Below are positions 31,471-44,400 of a stretch of 64,000 nucleotides of DNA, piece after piece. This DNA comes from Bedellia somnulentella (lineage: Eukaryota; Arthropoda; Insecta; Lepidoptera; Bedelliidae): assembly GCA_963576735.1 (NCBI GenBank), contig OY755179.1, positions 1,116,001 to 1,180,000 on the forward strand, written 5' to 3'. Position numbers and translations under genes: made by a program. Under the pieces are notes generated by a model, which did not search any database, was not told where the DNA came from, and was given only the letters and a program-made list of their open reading frames with translations. How positions within the stretch are numbered: position 1 is the first letter of the stretch; every line of letters begins with the position of its first letter.

Positions 31471-32146
31471 ATAATGTGCAATCGTGAAAATCTTACAAAA
31501 AAAAACTAATTAGTACTCCCAAGAGCACCACTGGAGTAGGCCTCCCGAGAGTCGCGGGTACAACACAGTATGAAATTAGTCCTCTGTGTGGCGACCGCTA
31601 GACGGCGAAGAAACTCGCATACTAGCAGCGTCATAAAAAATCGTACATCGCGGTATCGAAATGTTTCTCTAGCTAAACATAAATACAAATTCTAAGTTGG
31701 TACACAGCAGGCGGGCTGATTATGGATCTTTAGCGAACGCGATTGTGTAGCAAGTTGCAATATTGTCGCTGTCAAAAGTGTCAAATCGCTTTCAAATTTA
31801 TGACATTGACAGCGATAATCGTGCGACACAATCGTCACTCGCAAAAGATATGTAATCTGGGGGAGGGTGTACTGTCCAGTATATCTTTGCTGTTCCCACA
31901 CTCTGCTTGGTATTTTAGGACTCTTTTAAATCTCCATTTTCGATTTAGCCTTAGTAAACTGATTTAGCGACTCACAAGGTTATGGTCAAATCACTGAGAC
32001 CACAGGGCCAGTTTCAACAGATATCAATCATTATCAGCCAATAGACTTCTACTGTTGGAAATAGGCCTCCCCCAAAGATCTCCACAACGACCGGTCACCG
32101 AATCAGTTCGAAGCAAAGGAATTTATTTTTAAAATTAGATCCTTAT
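31471..32146. other. Intergenic DNA, nothing firm recognised
   Basis: Contains an imperfect inverted segment around 31750-31840 (gacagcgata / tgtcgctgtc). Short open frames on both strands have no recognisable domain. Confidence 0.35.
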
Positions 32147-32640
32147 TATTTGAATGTTTTTGTTCATGAAAATCTCATGTGGGGATTATTACTAATAAAT
32201 AAAGGAAAGAAAAATTTCGACACCGGCGGGGTTCGAACCAGCTACCTCAGGTATACGCCGCCGTCGCTCTGCTAATTGAACTACAGTGCCAATGGCTGCC
32301 AGTGCGAAATTCTTCTATCCATTGTTTATTTTTACACTTTTAAGTAGTGTTTGCGTTCCCTACCTCCGATTTTTTTCAATTCGGAAGGCCACTTGTCTAC
32401 CTTTTCAGTTAGAACGAAAATGTTGAGAACGTCTAACTATCACATAATTTGAATGTTTTTGTTCAATAACCTCATGTGGGGATTATTACTAATAAATAAA
32501 TGGTAAATTAAGCCATTGACACGGTACCTCAATTGGCAGAGCGACGGGGACGTATACCCAAAGTCGCGGGTTCGATTCCCGCCGGTGTCGAAATTTTTCT
32601 TTCCTTTATTTACCCTCCCATAAAATTGACCGACTGATTT
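32147..32640. repeat. Two SINE-D copies in opposite orientation
   Basis: About 32147-32400 is reverse (tRNA-like part 32217-32290). 32450-32620 is forward, with ttggcagagcgacgggg and gtcgcgggttcgattccc. Both keep the GAAA/TTTC-bearing flanks (ataaaggaaagaaa, tttctttcctttattta) and the aatgtttttgttca context. Confidence 0.78.
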
Positions 32641-32854
32641 ATTAAGGAGGCATATTTTTAGCAGTGGAAATCTATAAGCTAAAGATTATGATGATGGTAG
32701 GAAATATTCGTATTTTTTGAAGCGGTAGGTTTAAATTCAACCATTGGTTGGCCGTTTTAAAGGTTAGTCAACCTAAAAACTCGAAATTTATATCAATAGA
32801 GACAGAGATTTCTTATTGTTTATATCGTAAAAAGTAACTTTAATCCATAAATAG

Positions 32855-32985
32855 TTACACTTACACTATTAGACCCCATTGGAGTAGGCAAAGAAAATTG
32901 TTCGCCATTTTGTACGATCCTGGCAAACCTCCTTACCGCTTACATTCATGAAACTTTTCATCAATTCTCTCTTATTCTATACATT
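32855..32985 (-). repeat. LINE-B fragment
   Basis: Reverse: ccccattggagtaggc, ttgtacgatcctggcaaac and catcaattctctcttattc. Confidence 0.65.
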
Positions 32986-33071
32986 TTAGACTGTGCCTGT
33001 GGAGGAACAGCAAAACTTTAGAAGCCATAATCTTGATCCCTAATGGGGGAATACATTGCCTAAGATGCTAA

Positions 33072-33538
33072 TTTTGCTGCATAGGGTTCGTTTTAGTTTT
33101 GTGTTTCAGTTGTATTAAGCATCTCTCTCTTATCTTATCTAATTTGTCTTTTCTAAAGACCTATGTTTGGTTAATTTATCATGGTTGTTAACGGTCAGGG
33201 AAAACATCGTGAGGAAACCCACATGGCTGAGTTGTACTTAGTCATGTGACAGTATATTCGTACAAAAAGGCGATAGGCCTGTCCCCTATCACGTGAGTAC
33301 ACTGTCCATGCAAAACGTGGGTACTCTGAACACCAGGTGACAAATTCACGTGATGTTCAGAAGTATTAGTACCTCTGCCAACCCCTTCGGGGATATTCGG
33401 CGTGAACGTTTATGTTATGTTATGTTATGTTGTATTAAGAATGTATTGTTTTATGTGTTGTACAAATGTTATTTTTTGTTTTGTGGGTTGTACCTATCCT
33501 ATACACCGAATAAATATTGATTTCTTTCTTTCTTTCTA
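33072..33538 (+). repeat. LINE-like 3' end with (TTTC)n tail, split by SINE-C
   Basis: The halves flank a SINE-C with the duplication gttgtattaag (about 33108-33118 and 33430-33440). The right half ends caccgaataaatattgattt followed by ctttctttcttt. The LINE identity is inferred from the tail. Confidence 0.5.
33120..33430 (+). repeat. SINE-C copy
   Basis: Forward: acatggctgagttgtact, gataggcctgtcccctatc, ctctgccaaccccttcgg, cgtgaacgtttatg and a (TTATG)n tail. The 5' part is diverged and lacks a clear tRNA head. Confidence 0.8.
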
Positions 33539-33539
33539 A

Positions 33540-35019
33540 TAGGCTAGTGTTTTATATTTGCTCGGGCCGAGACAGATCCTGCCATACAAGATGGGGGAAA
33601 CCACAAAGTTTTTTGAAAGCTGGATACGCCCCTGGTTTGGGCGCACTCTTTTGACTTTTGTTAGTATAAAACTTTTGTGTCCGTAATTTATTAAGTTATC
33701 TATAACATAAAAAAATATACTTAGTCTTGTGAAAGTGTATCTATACAAAGCGTTTTCAATTTAAAGGATATTCCCATAGTAAAATTTCCTGTTATAAACT
33801 GTCTGTCTTTGGGCTTATATATGAAAAATTGCTCATGTGACATAAACGTACTGAGCATGCGAAAAGAGGATGAGATTGAATTGAAAAAACTTAGAGCGCA
33901 AGCGCTTGGTTGATGCTTAGTAAATGCAAAACAATCCAGAATTTTAAAGAAAGTAATAAAAAGCAATATCAATTATTATCATACATTTTATTTCATTCAT
34001 TTCTTACAGTAAGACTATCACAATGGTATCGAAAAGGAACTCTTCAAATGACCAAAACCTAATGTATGAAAACTTATATATTACTTTCACCGTGAAAGAG
34101 TTCAGTGATAAACAATCATTCCTTTCAAATACGCAAAAATGGTTCATTTACAAAATCATTTAAAATTGTTTAACTATACTTCCATAATGGCACACGCATA
34201 AATTAAGTGCTTTGAAACATAAAAGTCAATATATTTAATTACAATTAATATTTAAATTACATTTACATTGCAATAAACCTTTTAAGGAATCTAAATATAT
34301 TCATAGCTCAATAATCATCAGTCCACCACATTTAATTTTCAATCACTACAAGATATAAAACTTATGTCTGCATATTAAAATAGTTTTCTAATATAATATG
34401 TATGAGCTTATTTTATCAAATATATCTTAAAAAGTTTATTTGAAAAATTACTTAAAAACTTATTTTATTTTATTTTATCTTTTATGATCACTGGGCGCTA
34501 ATACACTCTTAATGACTATTCCTGTAAAAGTGTGTAAAACCTCCATTGTTATGAAAAATACAAGTTTTTATTTTATTTATAAGTCAATGAGGGTTTGTAT
34601 TAAGATATTATGGTAGGCAAGATATATCAATCAGTTAGTTTTTCATATAATTATATAATTTAATTCAATCATTCCACAACAATATATCTATAAAAATTAA
34701 ATAGTTTCTTATTATAGAGAGGAGTGTGCAGAAAAAACCTAAATTATATAAAATTTTGTTGACATTTGCTTAGACAGCAAAATTTGCTGGCTAAGACATA
34801 AAGTAAGATTACATAATTATGTCTTTTATAAAAAATCAATCTAACACACACTATACAAGACCCATCTCAAAACTTAGACCTTGTATTGGAAACCTCAAAT
34901 AAATAAGAAATACGTTTTTCCTCTTCATAGCGAAAATAAAAAAAATATTGCATACAACATGGAACAACTTTTTTGAAAAACAGTCTAGATTTTAAATAGC
35001 TATAAGATAACTCTTGGGT
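33540..35019. other. Intergenic AT-rich DNA downstream of the ABCG gene
   Basis: No supported gene or repeat. A - strand AATAAA (34567-34572) lies about 650 bp beyond the ABCG stop and may belong to its 3' end; use is unproven. Confidence 0.4.
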
Positions 35020-35175
35020 AATTAAAACAACTATCGACTTTCGGATATTTAATCGCGAGTTCTCGCATGTTTTTTCCTCCCGTGAACATGATTACTGAAA
35101 ATTTTTCGGAAAGACTTTAAAAACCATGTAATAATACGCGATTAAATATCCGAAAGTCAATAGTTAATCAATTGT
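35020..35175. mobile_element. Foldback element F, short copy
   Basis: Inverted ends aactatcgactttcggatat and atatccgaaagtcaatagtt, with cgcgattaaat. Lacks the inner palindrome of the copy at 30879. It ends about 50 bp from the ABCG stop codon. Confidence 0.75.
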
Positions 35176-35223
35176 AATGTGCAATCGTGAAAGTCTTAGA
35201 AAATACTAACACTTGGGTAAATT

Positions 35224-35419
35224 TTAATGGGGTGAAACGCTAATTTTACTTTTAATAAATCGCCCAATAACCTTAATAGCTCGGAAGGCGTAGTTAGGTG
35301 ATAATCTTTGTCGTAACAAGTAATATCCAGCTAAGTTCATCATCAGTAACATTGCTACTAAGACACCAAAGTCAACCCAAAATGATACTCCGGACATGCC
35401 CATTAGCTTCACGAAATAT
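35224..35419 (-). CDS. ABCG terminal exon (last transmembrane segment)
   Basis: The acceptor (ttcttttcag on - strand) lies just above 35419. It encodes [20 protein letters not shown], then [19 protein letters not shown], and ends [12 protein letters not shown]. One strongly hydrophobic helix then a basic tail; ABCG1 relatives end similarly but shorter. Confidence 0.92.
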
Positions 35420-38400
35420 CTGAAAAGAAAGAAGGTTTTTTTAGATTCTGTGTAGGGTAAAGCAGACCATTTTTACTGTTTGTGTAGAATATCCATATAT
35501 ATGTAGAATATCTTGAATATATATATAATAATAACACACGGGCTCAAGTCATCTAGTTTACATAATACTTGCTACATTTAAACAATAGCTGTTTTAGTAT
35601 CGGCTTATTACCCCATTTTTCCGGTGGGCATTCTTAAGAGGCGACTAACAATATTGAGGCTTTTTAAGTGATTTATTTATAGAAACACCGCTTTCCGATG
35701 GCTTCCCCCTATAGGAATTTAAGGCAGTAAGTATATGTATGTATGTCCATTTTTAACTGATCAACGAATTAAAGTAAATTTTGTAATAAATAAAAGATGT
35801 TATTAAAGGAAAGAAAAATTTCGACACTGGCGGGGTTCGAACCCGCGACCTTCGGGTATACGCCCCCGTCGCTCTGCCAACTGAGCTACAGTGTCAGTTG
35901 GCATCCAGCGCGAAATTTCTCTATCCTTTGTTTCTTTTTTACACGTTTAAGTAGTGTTTGCGTTTCCTACCTCCGAATTTTAACTAATTCGGAGGTAGGA
36001 AGGTAGGTTTTTCTTTCCTTTAATAACATCTTTTATTTATGAGTAATAATCCCCACATGAGGAATTCATGTCAAAAAACATTAAATTAAATTTTGTAATG
36101 TTTTAGTTTTTCATTGGTAGGTTGAGGCTAGATCTAATATTATTTTTAAATATTATTTTTTCTACTTCTACCAGACCTAGCATGATTTTCTATTATTAAA
36201 CTACTTACGCAACGTTCTTATATTCGCAATAATCGACCGTGTCAGGACAGACTAAATCGTTTCTAGGAGGCCCGTACACTGCAGCTACTAAACCTTCCAC
36301 TCCATATCTTAAAAACGAGCAAGCTCTTGCTAATCGCCAGAATAGGGGAAGAGGCACATCGCCATCGCCCATTCCGTAGACGGCAAGAAGCATTAGAGGC
36401 ACGCTTAGGGCTGGTCCCATGAAGACTGAGTTCTGGAAGAAAAAGAACGGTATTAAAAATGGAAGAGATTTAAGAATGATGTATGGAGAAGAGCTCTATA
36501 AAAAAGTAAAATGATGAAATCATGGAGAGTTTAAAAAGGATGTAGGGAATAGAAAGCAAAACCATTCTTGTTCTTTGTGTAAAACATAGTAGCAGCTAAA
36601 CTAGATATCGTATAATACCTACTAATCAATTTTTCTATAGGAAATTCAATTAACCAAATATAACTAAGAGTTTGATAAGATAGAAAGTGACAGTTAATCA
36701 GTTGTAAATTATTAGCACGGACCATACGTCTTTACTCATGCCCTACTGTAAAATTAGCGATATATTCATTTTGGAGCCCGATTGACTAGCCTTTAAACTA
36801 TTCATTGCTCCAGTTACCTTTCCACCCTTTTTCACTCTTTCTTAGGTATTCTACATTCATAGTCATTCACACAATATCCATCATCGCTTGCAACTCTTCC
36901 ACCGATGATGCAAGTAAAATTTTATGGGCAGCATGTAAGATACACAGAAAGATGTACACGTAACTATCATCCTTAAAAAAAATTAAGAGCCACGGAAACG
37001 GACACCCCTCAAAACAGTGTGTGATTTCTCCAATAACTCTTTACACATGCTCTTCAGTCCTTATTTATTAGTTCATATCAACGTTACTGCCGAATGGCAA
37101 AAAAATAGATGCACCCTCTTTTTCAAAAAGGCTCTTATATGATTATGACATCTCTCAGACATTGTTGTGACCCAGAACTTTTAAGAATGATTTATATAGT
37201 TATTTGTCAGTCGGGTAGTCAGTCATCTTAGTAATTGTAATAAAAATATATTTACTTAGGTAATTCGAACGGTTGAGACGTCATAGGATATGTGATACAT
37301 AGGTATATATGAGATTGAATTTTTGATCTTATTATTTTGATTATAAAAAAAATACTTACAACAACACTTAAACTCGAAGAAATCACCGTCCCCATAGACT
37401 CAGATATAAGCGCGATCAAAATACATATAGTGGTAAACATCAAAACCCGCGGTAATTCCAACGGCTATGACGTCATAGGATACGTAATACATAGGTATAT
37501 AAGACTGAATTTTTGATCTTGATAATTGTAATATAAAAAAAATACTCACAACAACACTTAAACTCGAAGAGATCACCGTCCCCATAGACTCAGATATAAG
37601 CGCGATCAAAATACATATAGTGGTAAACATCAAAACCCGAGGTAATTCCAACGGTTGTGACGTCATAGGATACGTAATACATAGGTATATGAGACTGAAT
37701 TTTTGATCTTAATAATTGTAATATAAAAAAAATACTCACCACAACACTAAGACTCGAAGAGATCACCGTCCCCATAGACTCAGATATAAGCGCGATCAAA
37801 ATACATATAGTGGTAAACATCAAAACCCGCGGTAATTCCAAAGGTTGTGACGTCATAGGATACGTAATACATAGGTATATGAGACTGAAGAATATAGTGG
37901 TCGGGGTTCGAGAGACCACTAATGCTGCGTAATATGGTTTTAGACCATACCAACGGTTGAAATATTCGCGTTTTACTAGTTGCACTTCTGTTGGGACTGG
38001 AAAAGAAAGGTTTTTTATTAGTTTATAGGGTCAAGAGGTTGGAATAGAAAATAGGTATAAAGATGCAATGCTTGACGATAGATTATGACTTTAATAGATA
38101 TGCGTAATATGTATTTGCTGTGTAGTGCCGGCTTAGAATAGCACTACCCCATTTCTTCCGGTGGGTGTACGTAAGAGGCGACTAACGGTATTGGGGCTTT
38201 TAAGGGATTTTTGGGCGATGCGACCATATTTTCCCCACGCTACTTCCAAAAGTGGCTGAGGAATTTCTAATTCCCTAGCTCTGGCTACCCCTTCAAGGGA
38301 TTTATAGCCGTGAGTATATGTATGTATGTATGATATTTTAAAATTATTTTAAAGTGTTTACTTACATGCTAAAAGCACCGGCATCATAGGTATATAGAAC

Positions 38401-41400
38401 ATGACGATAATACAAGCGTAGCAAAACCCGAAGTTATAAATAGTCTTGGAGGCGTCATATCCCATCTGAGTGAATAACGTTCCGATCATGAATCCTAAAA
38501 ACAAATGTAGGCCTACTCTAAGCCATAAGTAATCCTGAAAAAAGAAAATAAATATTTTTATTTTTAAGTATGAAGAATAAAAGAGCATGTATGAGAAGAG
38601 TGATGAATGTAACAGAAGCCAGAGAGATTTGCCTGGATCGTACAAAGTGGCGATCTATAGTCTCTGCCTACCCCAATGGGTACAATGGGCGTGAGTATAA
38701 GTAAGTAAGTATTTTTAAATTAATAGATGCTTTTATTGACGCAAAAGATTTAGAGTTTTACGTTATACGCTGTGTAGTGTCGGCTTAGAATAGCACTACC
38801 CCATTTCTGCCGGTGGGTGTAGGTAAGAGGCGACTAACGATATTGGGGCTTTTAAGAGACTTTTGGGTGATGCGGTTGGAGACCCATCACCAATAACCTT
38901 TATTTTACCATCTTTACCCCACTCAGCTTTCCAAAAGTGGCTGAGGAGTTTCTAATTCCTTAGCTCTGGCTACCTCTTTTAGGGATTCTCATCCGTGAGT
39001 ATATACGCTGTATAATCCCAAAGATGTACTTTTGGACCTCACGTGACATTTTTGTGAACTGTTATTCATAGTAGCCGTGTATTCTCTGGCCTGTGTTTTG
39101 AAATGAAAGAAGGCAGCTTTAAACTAATACAAAGTCATTTGACCATATACGAATACGACTTGACTAACCCGTATTTTAGACTCAAGCCCAAAGTTGTTAA
39201 AAAAAGATATATACTGTTCGACTAACTCTAACATTTACATACATACATATACTCACGGCTATAAATCCCTTAACGGGGTAGCCAGACCTTTGGAATGAGT
39301 AATTCCTCAGCCACTTTTGGAAGTTGATTGGGGATAAGATGGGAGTAATAAATGTTTTTGGTGACGGGTCTCCAACCACATCGCCCGAAAATCACTTAAA
39401 AAGCCTCTATACCCTTAGTCGCCTCTTACGATCACCCACGGGTAGAAATGGGGTAGTGTTATTCTAAGCCGACACTACACGGTTTAAGATAAGATTTGGT
39501 CTAAGATTTGACTATCCCAAAGGAAGGAGAAGAAAAATCTTTGCAGCAGATGATTTGTAAGTTAAGTGGGGAACTTATAGAGAACTAAACTATTGTTAGT
39601 GATGGGTATTCGGCCCAAAACCCAACAATCACTTAAAAATCGCAACGCCCTTATAGTTCTAATACGTAGTGTAAACTTAACTCACCCTATTTCTAACCAT
39701 TTGCAGCAACATCCGTCTCAAAAGTATACAAAACTGTTGCAAAGCCGTACTAGAATACACTTTATCGTGTTCTTCCACCGTTCCCGTGTTTAATTGTTCT
39801 ATTTCCATATTATCTTCGTCTTTGCTACATCCTGCGATAGTTTCTATTGCGTGATTCCGCCATTTGTAATTTCTACCGTTTTCTACCGCTGCTACCATTC
39901 GGTCTACGTGCGGGCCGTATTCGCCGCTTGATACTTCTATCACTGGAAGTTTTAAATGCTTGTTAATAGGGTTGTAAATGAAAAAGTTTATTTTTAAATG
40001 ATAATACCTACATACATGCATATACTCACGGCTATAAATCCCTAGAAGGGGTAGCCAGAGCTGAGGAATAAGAAATTCCTCAGCCACTTTTGGAAAGTTG
40101 AGTGGGAAAAAGATGGTAAAATAAAGGTTGTTGGTGATGGGTCTCCAACCGCATCGCCCAAAAATCCCTTAAAAGCCCCAATACCGTTAGTCGCCTCGTA
40201 CGTACACCCACTGGAAGAAATGGGGTAGTGCTATTCTAAGCCGACACTACACTAAAAGATAATATAGATTCATAAGATCTCTTACTATAATATTACTTAT
40301 AATACTACTTATTTCCAAAACGTGAAATGATAACAACCCAAATTCGACTCATGAATATAGCTGAAAGTATGCAGAATTATGAGGCTTTTAGTTATAAAGA
40401 TCTTGTCTTACTTAAGTTTTATAAGCTATTGATAAAACTATTATCTATTGGGGGAAATTAATGATCAAACCCAAAAAAAATAATCAACTGTTACAATAAT
40501 AAAAGACACTTATTCAAACACTCAGGCAATAAGCAAAAATCTAATTCTCCATAATCCAAATACTTACCAAAATCAGCCGGGTTATAAGTCTTAGGGCAAG
40601 GCAAGTTGAGGTCGGCTAGGAATGGCACGACCCCGCTAGCAGAGCCCTGGTAAGCACATCGACCAGCCGCAACTACATACACATGGTCGAATTCAGCGAA
40701 AAGTCGCGCTGAAGGGGTATGCAGAGAACATATGACCGTTCTTCCCCCTCTGGCTACCCTTTTCAGTAAAGCCACACATGTGGCTGATGCCACGTCGTCT
40801 AAACCACTGAAATAGATGAAAAGGTAGGTGACATTTTAGGAGTTATAAGCCTAATTAAGAAATCCTTCTCGCTTAGCTGATATCAATAAAATCGGCTGAA
40901 TCTCCCTGACTCCTGTTAATAACTTTTTCTGTAGCATTTACACGAAACGCAATTTTGCATTTAAACAAATGATTTTTGAAATGAGTTTAAAAGGTTTCGA
41001 ACCGAACGATCCCCCTACAACTATGTTCAAATACATACTTAAACTAACGCCCATTAGCGCCATTGGGGTAGGCAGAGACTATCTATCTACGTTTGTAAGA
41101 TGCTGGCGAAGCTTACGAGCTTTCCTACAATCATGATTTTTAAGTGTCCCCAGTGAGTATTTCTATACATACATACATATACTCACGCCGTTAATTACCA
41201 TTGGGGTAGGCAGAGACTATCGATCGTCACTTCGTACGATCCTGGCACATCTCTCTTGCTTCGTCTACATCCATCAATCTTTCATACATGCTCTAGTATA
41301 TCTATGAACGTAAATTTCTGATACAGATTGGTTATTACCTAACAACAACAAACATAACGGTTCGGTTAATAAAGGTAGGATCAATTGAATTATACGGAAG

Positions 41401-44400
41401 GTTATCAGTAACCAGTTATTATTATGTTGCTAAGAAGATGTGGTATTTGCTATGAGGTAACGCTCATTGTTTTTGTGTCTGTGTGTCATAGGTCAGTCAC
41501 AGTCATAAAACGTCACGAACTAAGCGGAAGTGACTTGCTTATTTGATCATGCTAAGTAACCGAAATAATCGATTCTTATTGTAGGCGCTTAGCAAGTTAT
41601 CAAATGACAGGAAATATGTATTGTGTGTTCAAATCATCATATAAAAAAATGGTTGCACAGGTAAACTTGCTTTAATCACTACCCGAAAACTACAGTTATT
41701 AATTTAATATATCTGGCATGTGTATCTTATATAGAAAGAGGAGTGCGTGGTCTGTCATTTAATAGCATATGCACATTTTTTATACATACATACATATACT
41801 CACGGCTTTTAATCCCTAGAAGGGGTAGCCAGAACTAAGGAATTCGAAATTCCTCAGCCACGTTTGGAAAGTTGAGTGGGGAAAAGATGGTAAAATAAAG
41901 GTTGTTGGTGATGGGTCTCCAACCGCATCGCCCAAAAATCCCTTAAAAGCCCCAATACCGTTAGTCGCCTCTTGCGTACACCCACCGGAAGAAAAGGGGG
42001 TAGTGCTATTCTAAGCCGACACTACACAGCAACATTTTTTTTATGTATAGCATTAATTGCATCGTCTCTGTGGTTCAAATGTTTCAATGTCAAAATTCGG
42101 TTTCAATTACTGATCCAAAAAGATATTGTGAGGTCCCACTCACAATATCTTTTTGTGAGATATCTCTCATTGGTAAGAATATTAAACAAAAAGAAGGATA
42201 GGTTTAATAACCTGAAAATTAAGATCATTCTGTGCCTTGGAGGGAAATTTAATTAAGTTTAAGTTTAAAACCCACTAGTTTTGCACACTTTGCTTTGCTA
42301 TACAATTAAACTCGTCCAAATTGATTGTTATGAAATTTCTCAATCACTGTTTTTGAGATTAAAGATAGTTGAGTAAGACTACTAAAACGTGTAAAAGAAA
42401 TAAAGGAAAGAAGAATTTCGCGCTGGCAGCCATTGACACGGTGGCTTAATTGGCAGAGCGACGGGACGTATATCCGAGGTCGCGGGTTCGATTCCCGCAT
42501 GTGTCGAAGTTTTTCTTTCCTTTATTTATTAGTAAAGATAGTTGGGTCAATAGGAAAAATATTAAAACAAATACGTCATTGTAGGAAATTTGGCTGCTGT
42601 GTGGTATTGTTTATTAAAAGTATTTACCTGTTTGTCGTATTTTTTCGTCATTAGGTTATTTAATTATTTGTTTTATTGATTCAAAATGTGTTGATGATTT
42701 TGAAGTTATATTTAAATAACATTATGAATTAGTAAACATTAATATATTGTCATTAATATTAGCATTCGTGTCTGTTATAATCATGTAAGAGATTAGAAAA
42801 TAATTACACTTTTTTATCTTAGTCCGAATTAGGTCATTGCTTTATTATTTTAATAAAAAAAATAGATATAGATTAAGTATAGAGAGGATGGATGAAAATA
42901 AAGTAGCGAAAGAGATATATAGAGCCAATGTGGATGGGATTGTTAGTAGAGGTCGGCCTCGTAAAACGTTTCTAGATCAGCGTAAAACGTTCGTAGTAAA
43001 ACGTTCTTATAAAGGCGGGGGTACAAAGTGACAAGAATAAAAGAGCATGTATGAGAAGAATAATGAATGTAAGGGAAGCAAGAGAGGTTTGTCAAGATCG
43101 TACTAAGTGGCGATCGATAGTCTCTGCCTACCCCAATGGGAATAATGGGCGTGAGTATAAGAAGGTAGGTATATAGATTAAACAGTCTCGTTAAGGAAAC
43201 ATAGATGTAAAAAAAATAATAAAAGCATGATTCACAGTAGATATGTTATCATTTTGCTCTTTGATAAATCCTTGAACTTAATTTGGTTGTTATAAGTTCT
43301 TATAACTTTCAGAACTAAATTAAATAGACCTTAAAATAAAATAATAAATAAAGGGTGATGAGTGATGGGTCCTCAGCCACAAGGCACAAAAACCACTGAA
43401 AAAGCTCCTTTAGCCTGGTCACCTCTTAGTGCTTTAGACATTAGATAAAAACATTATCCATTCCACACCTATAATTGATATAGATATCCATAATCGTGAT
43501 AGTTCAGTGGGAGAGCAACTGCCTACCATGACGAGATAGATGGGTTCACATCCCAGGTCGGGTTTACACCAATGTGGCTTTTCTAATGTTAATATCTAAT
43601 GTCTTGTCACATGTGTGGTTAATTTATCGTGGTTGTTTACGGGAAAACATCGTGAGGAAGCGTAGGAGTGTATTCATACAGGCCTATCCCCTATCACGCG
43701 AGTACACTGTCCAAGCAAAAAATAGCGTGGATACTCTTAACAGAACACCCTTTTCACTCACAACAATCTCTGCCACCCCTTCGAAGATTACACGCCGTGA
43801 GTATTTGAGTTTGAGTTTTTGGACATACAAAACAATAAATTAAACATTATTTATTACATGACTGACTTGACTAAAAACACTTACATTAAATAAATAAACA
43901 AAAGATAAAAAAAACTGTGAAAAATAAATAAGGAAGTAATTTTTTTGCTACCAAGTGCGTAAGTTTAATGAAATTCATTGTTACAAACAAACTACGTATC
44001 GAATTTTTTAAAGACTTTAGTTGCAAAATGATAAATAACAATATAACTAGTGATTATACGTCCAATACATATATTGTACTCACGGCCATAAATCCCAAAA
44101 AGGGGTAGCCAGAGCGTCAGGGCTAGACACTCCTCAGACTCATTTGGAAGTTGATAAGGGACAAGATGGTAGAAATTAAGTATCGTTAGTGATGGGTAAC
44201 TAAACGCATCGCCCCAAAACACTTAGTCTTAGTCGCCTCTTATGACACCCGTGGGTAGATAGGGGTAGTGACTTTCTAAGCCGGCTCTACACGGTTCTAG
44301 TGATTCTTAAGTAAAATATATCTTATAAGACAATTAAATAAGTGTCGGCTTAGAATAACACTACCTCATTTCTTCCGCTGGGTGTACGTAAGAGGTGACT

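Noticed and set aside
35823..35895. Functional tRNA gene
   Set aside because: The module is repeated in several SINE-D copies with the same flanks, and the anticodon loop is 8 nt and irregular.
37252..37666. Extra ABCG coding exons with membrane-like peptides
   Set aside because: They are the tandem copies of one exon end. Frame phase does not fit neighbouring exons and copy 3 has a stop.
42837..43031. Stand-alone small gene starting [20 protein letters not shown]
   Set aside because: The later part is the LINE-B RT C-terminal region with an internal duplication. It is a 5'-truncated retroelement end.
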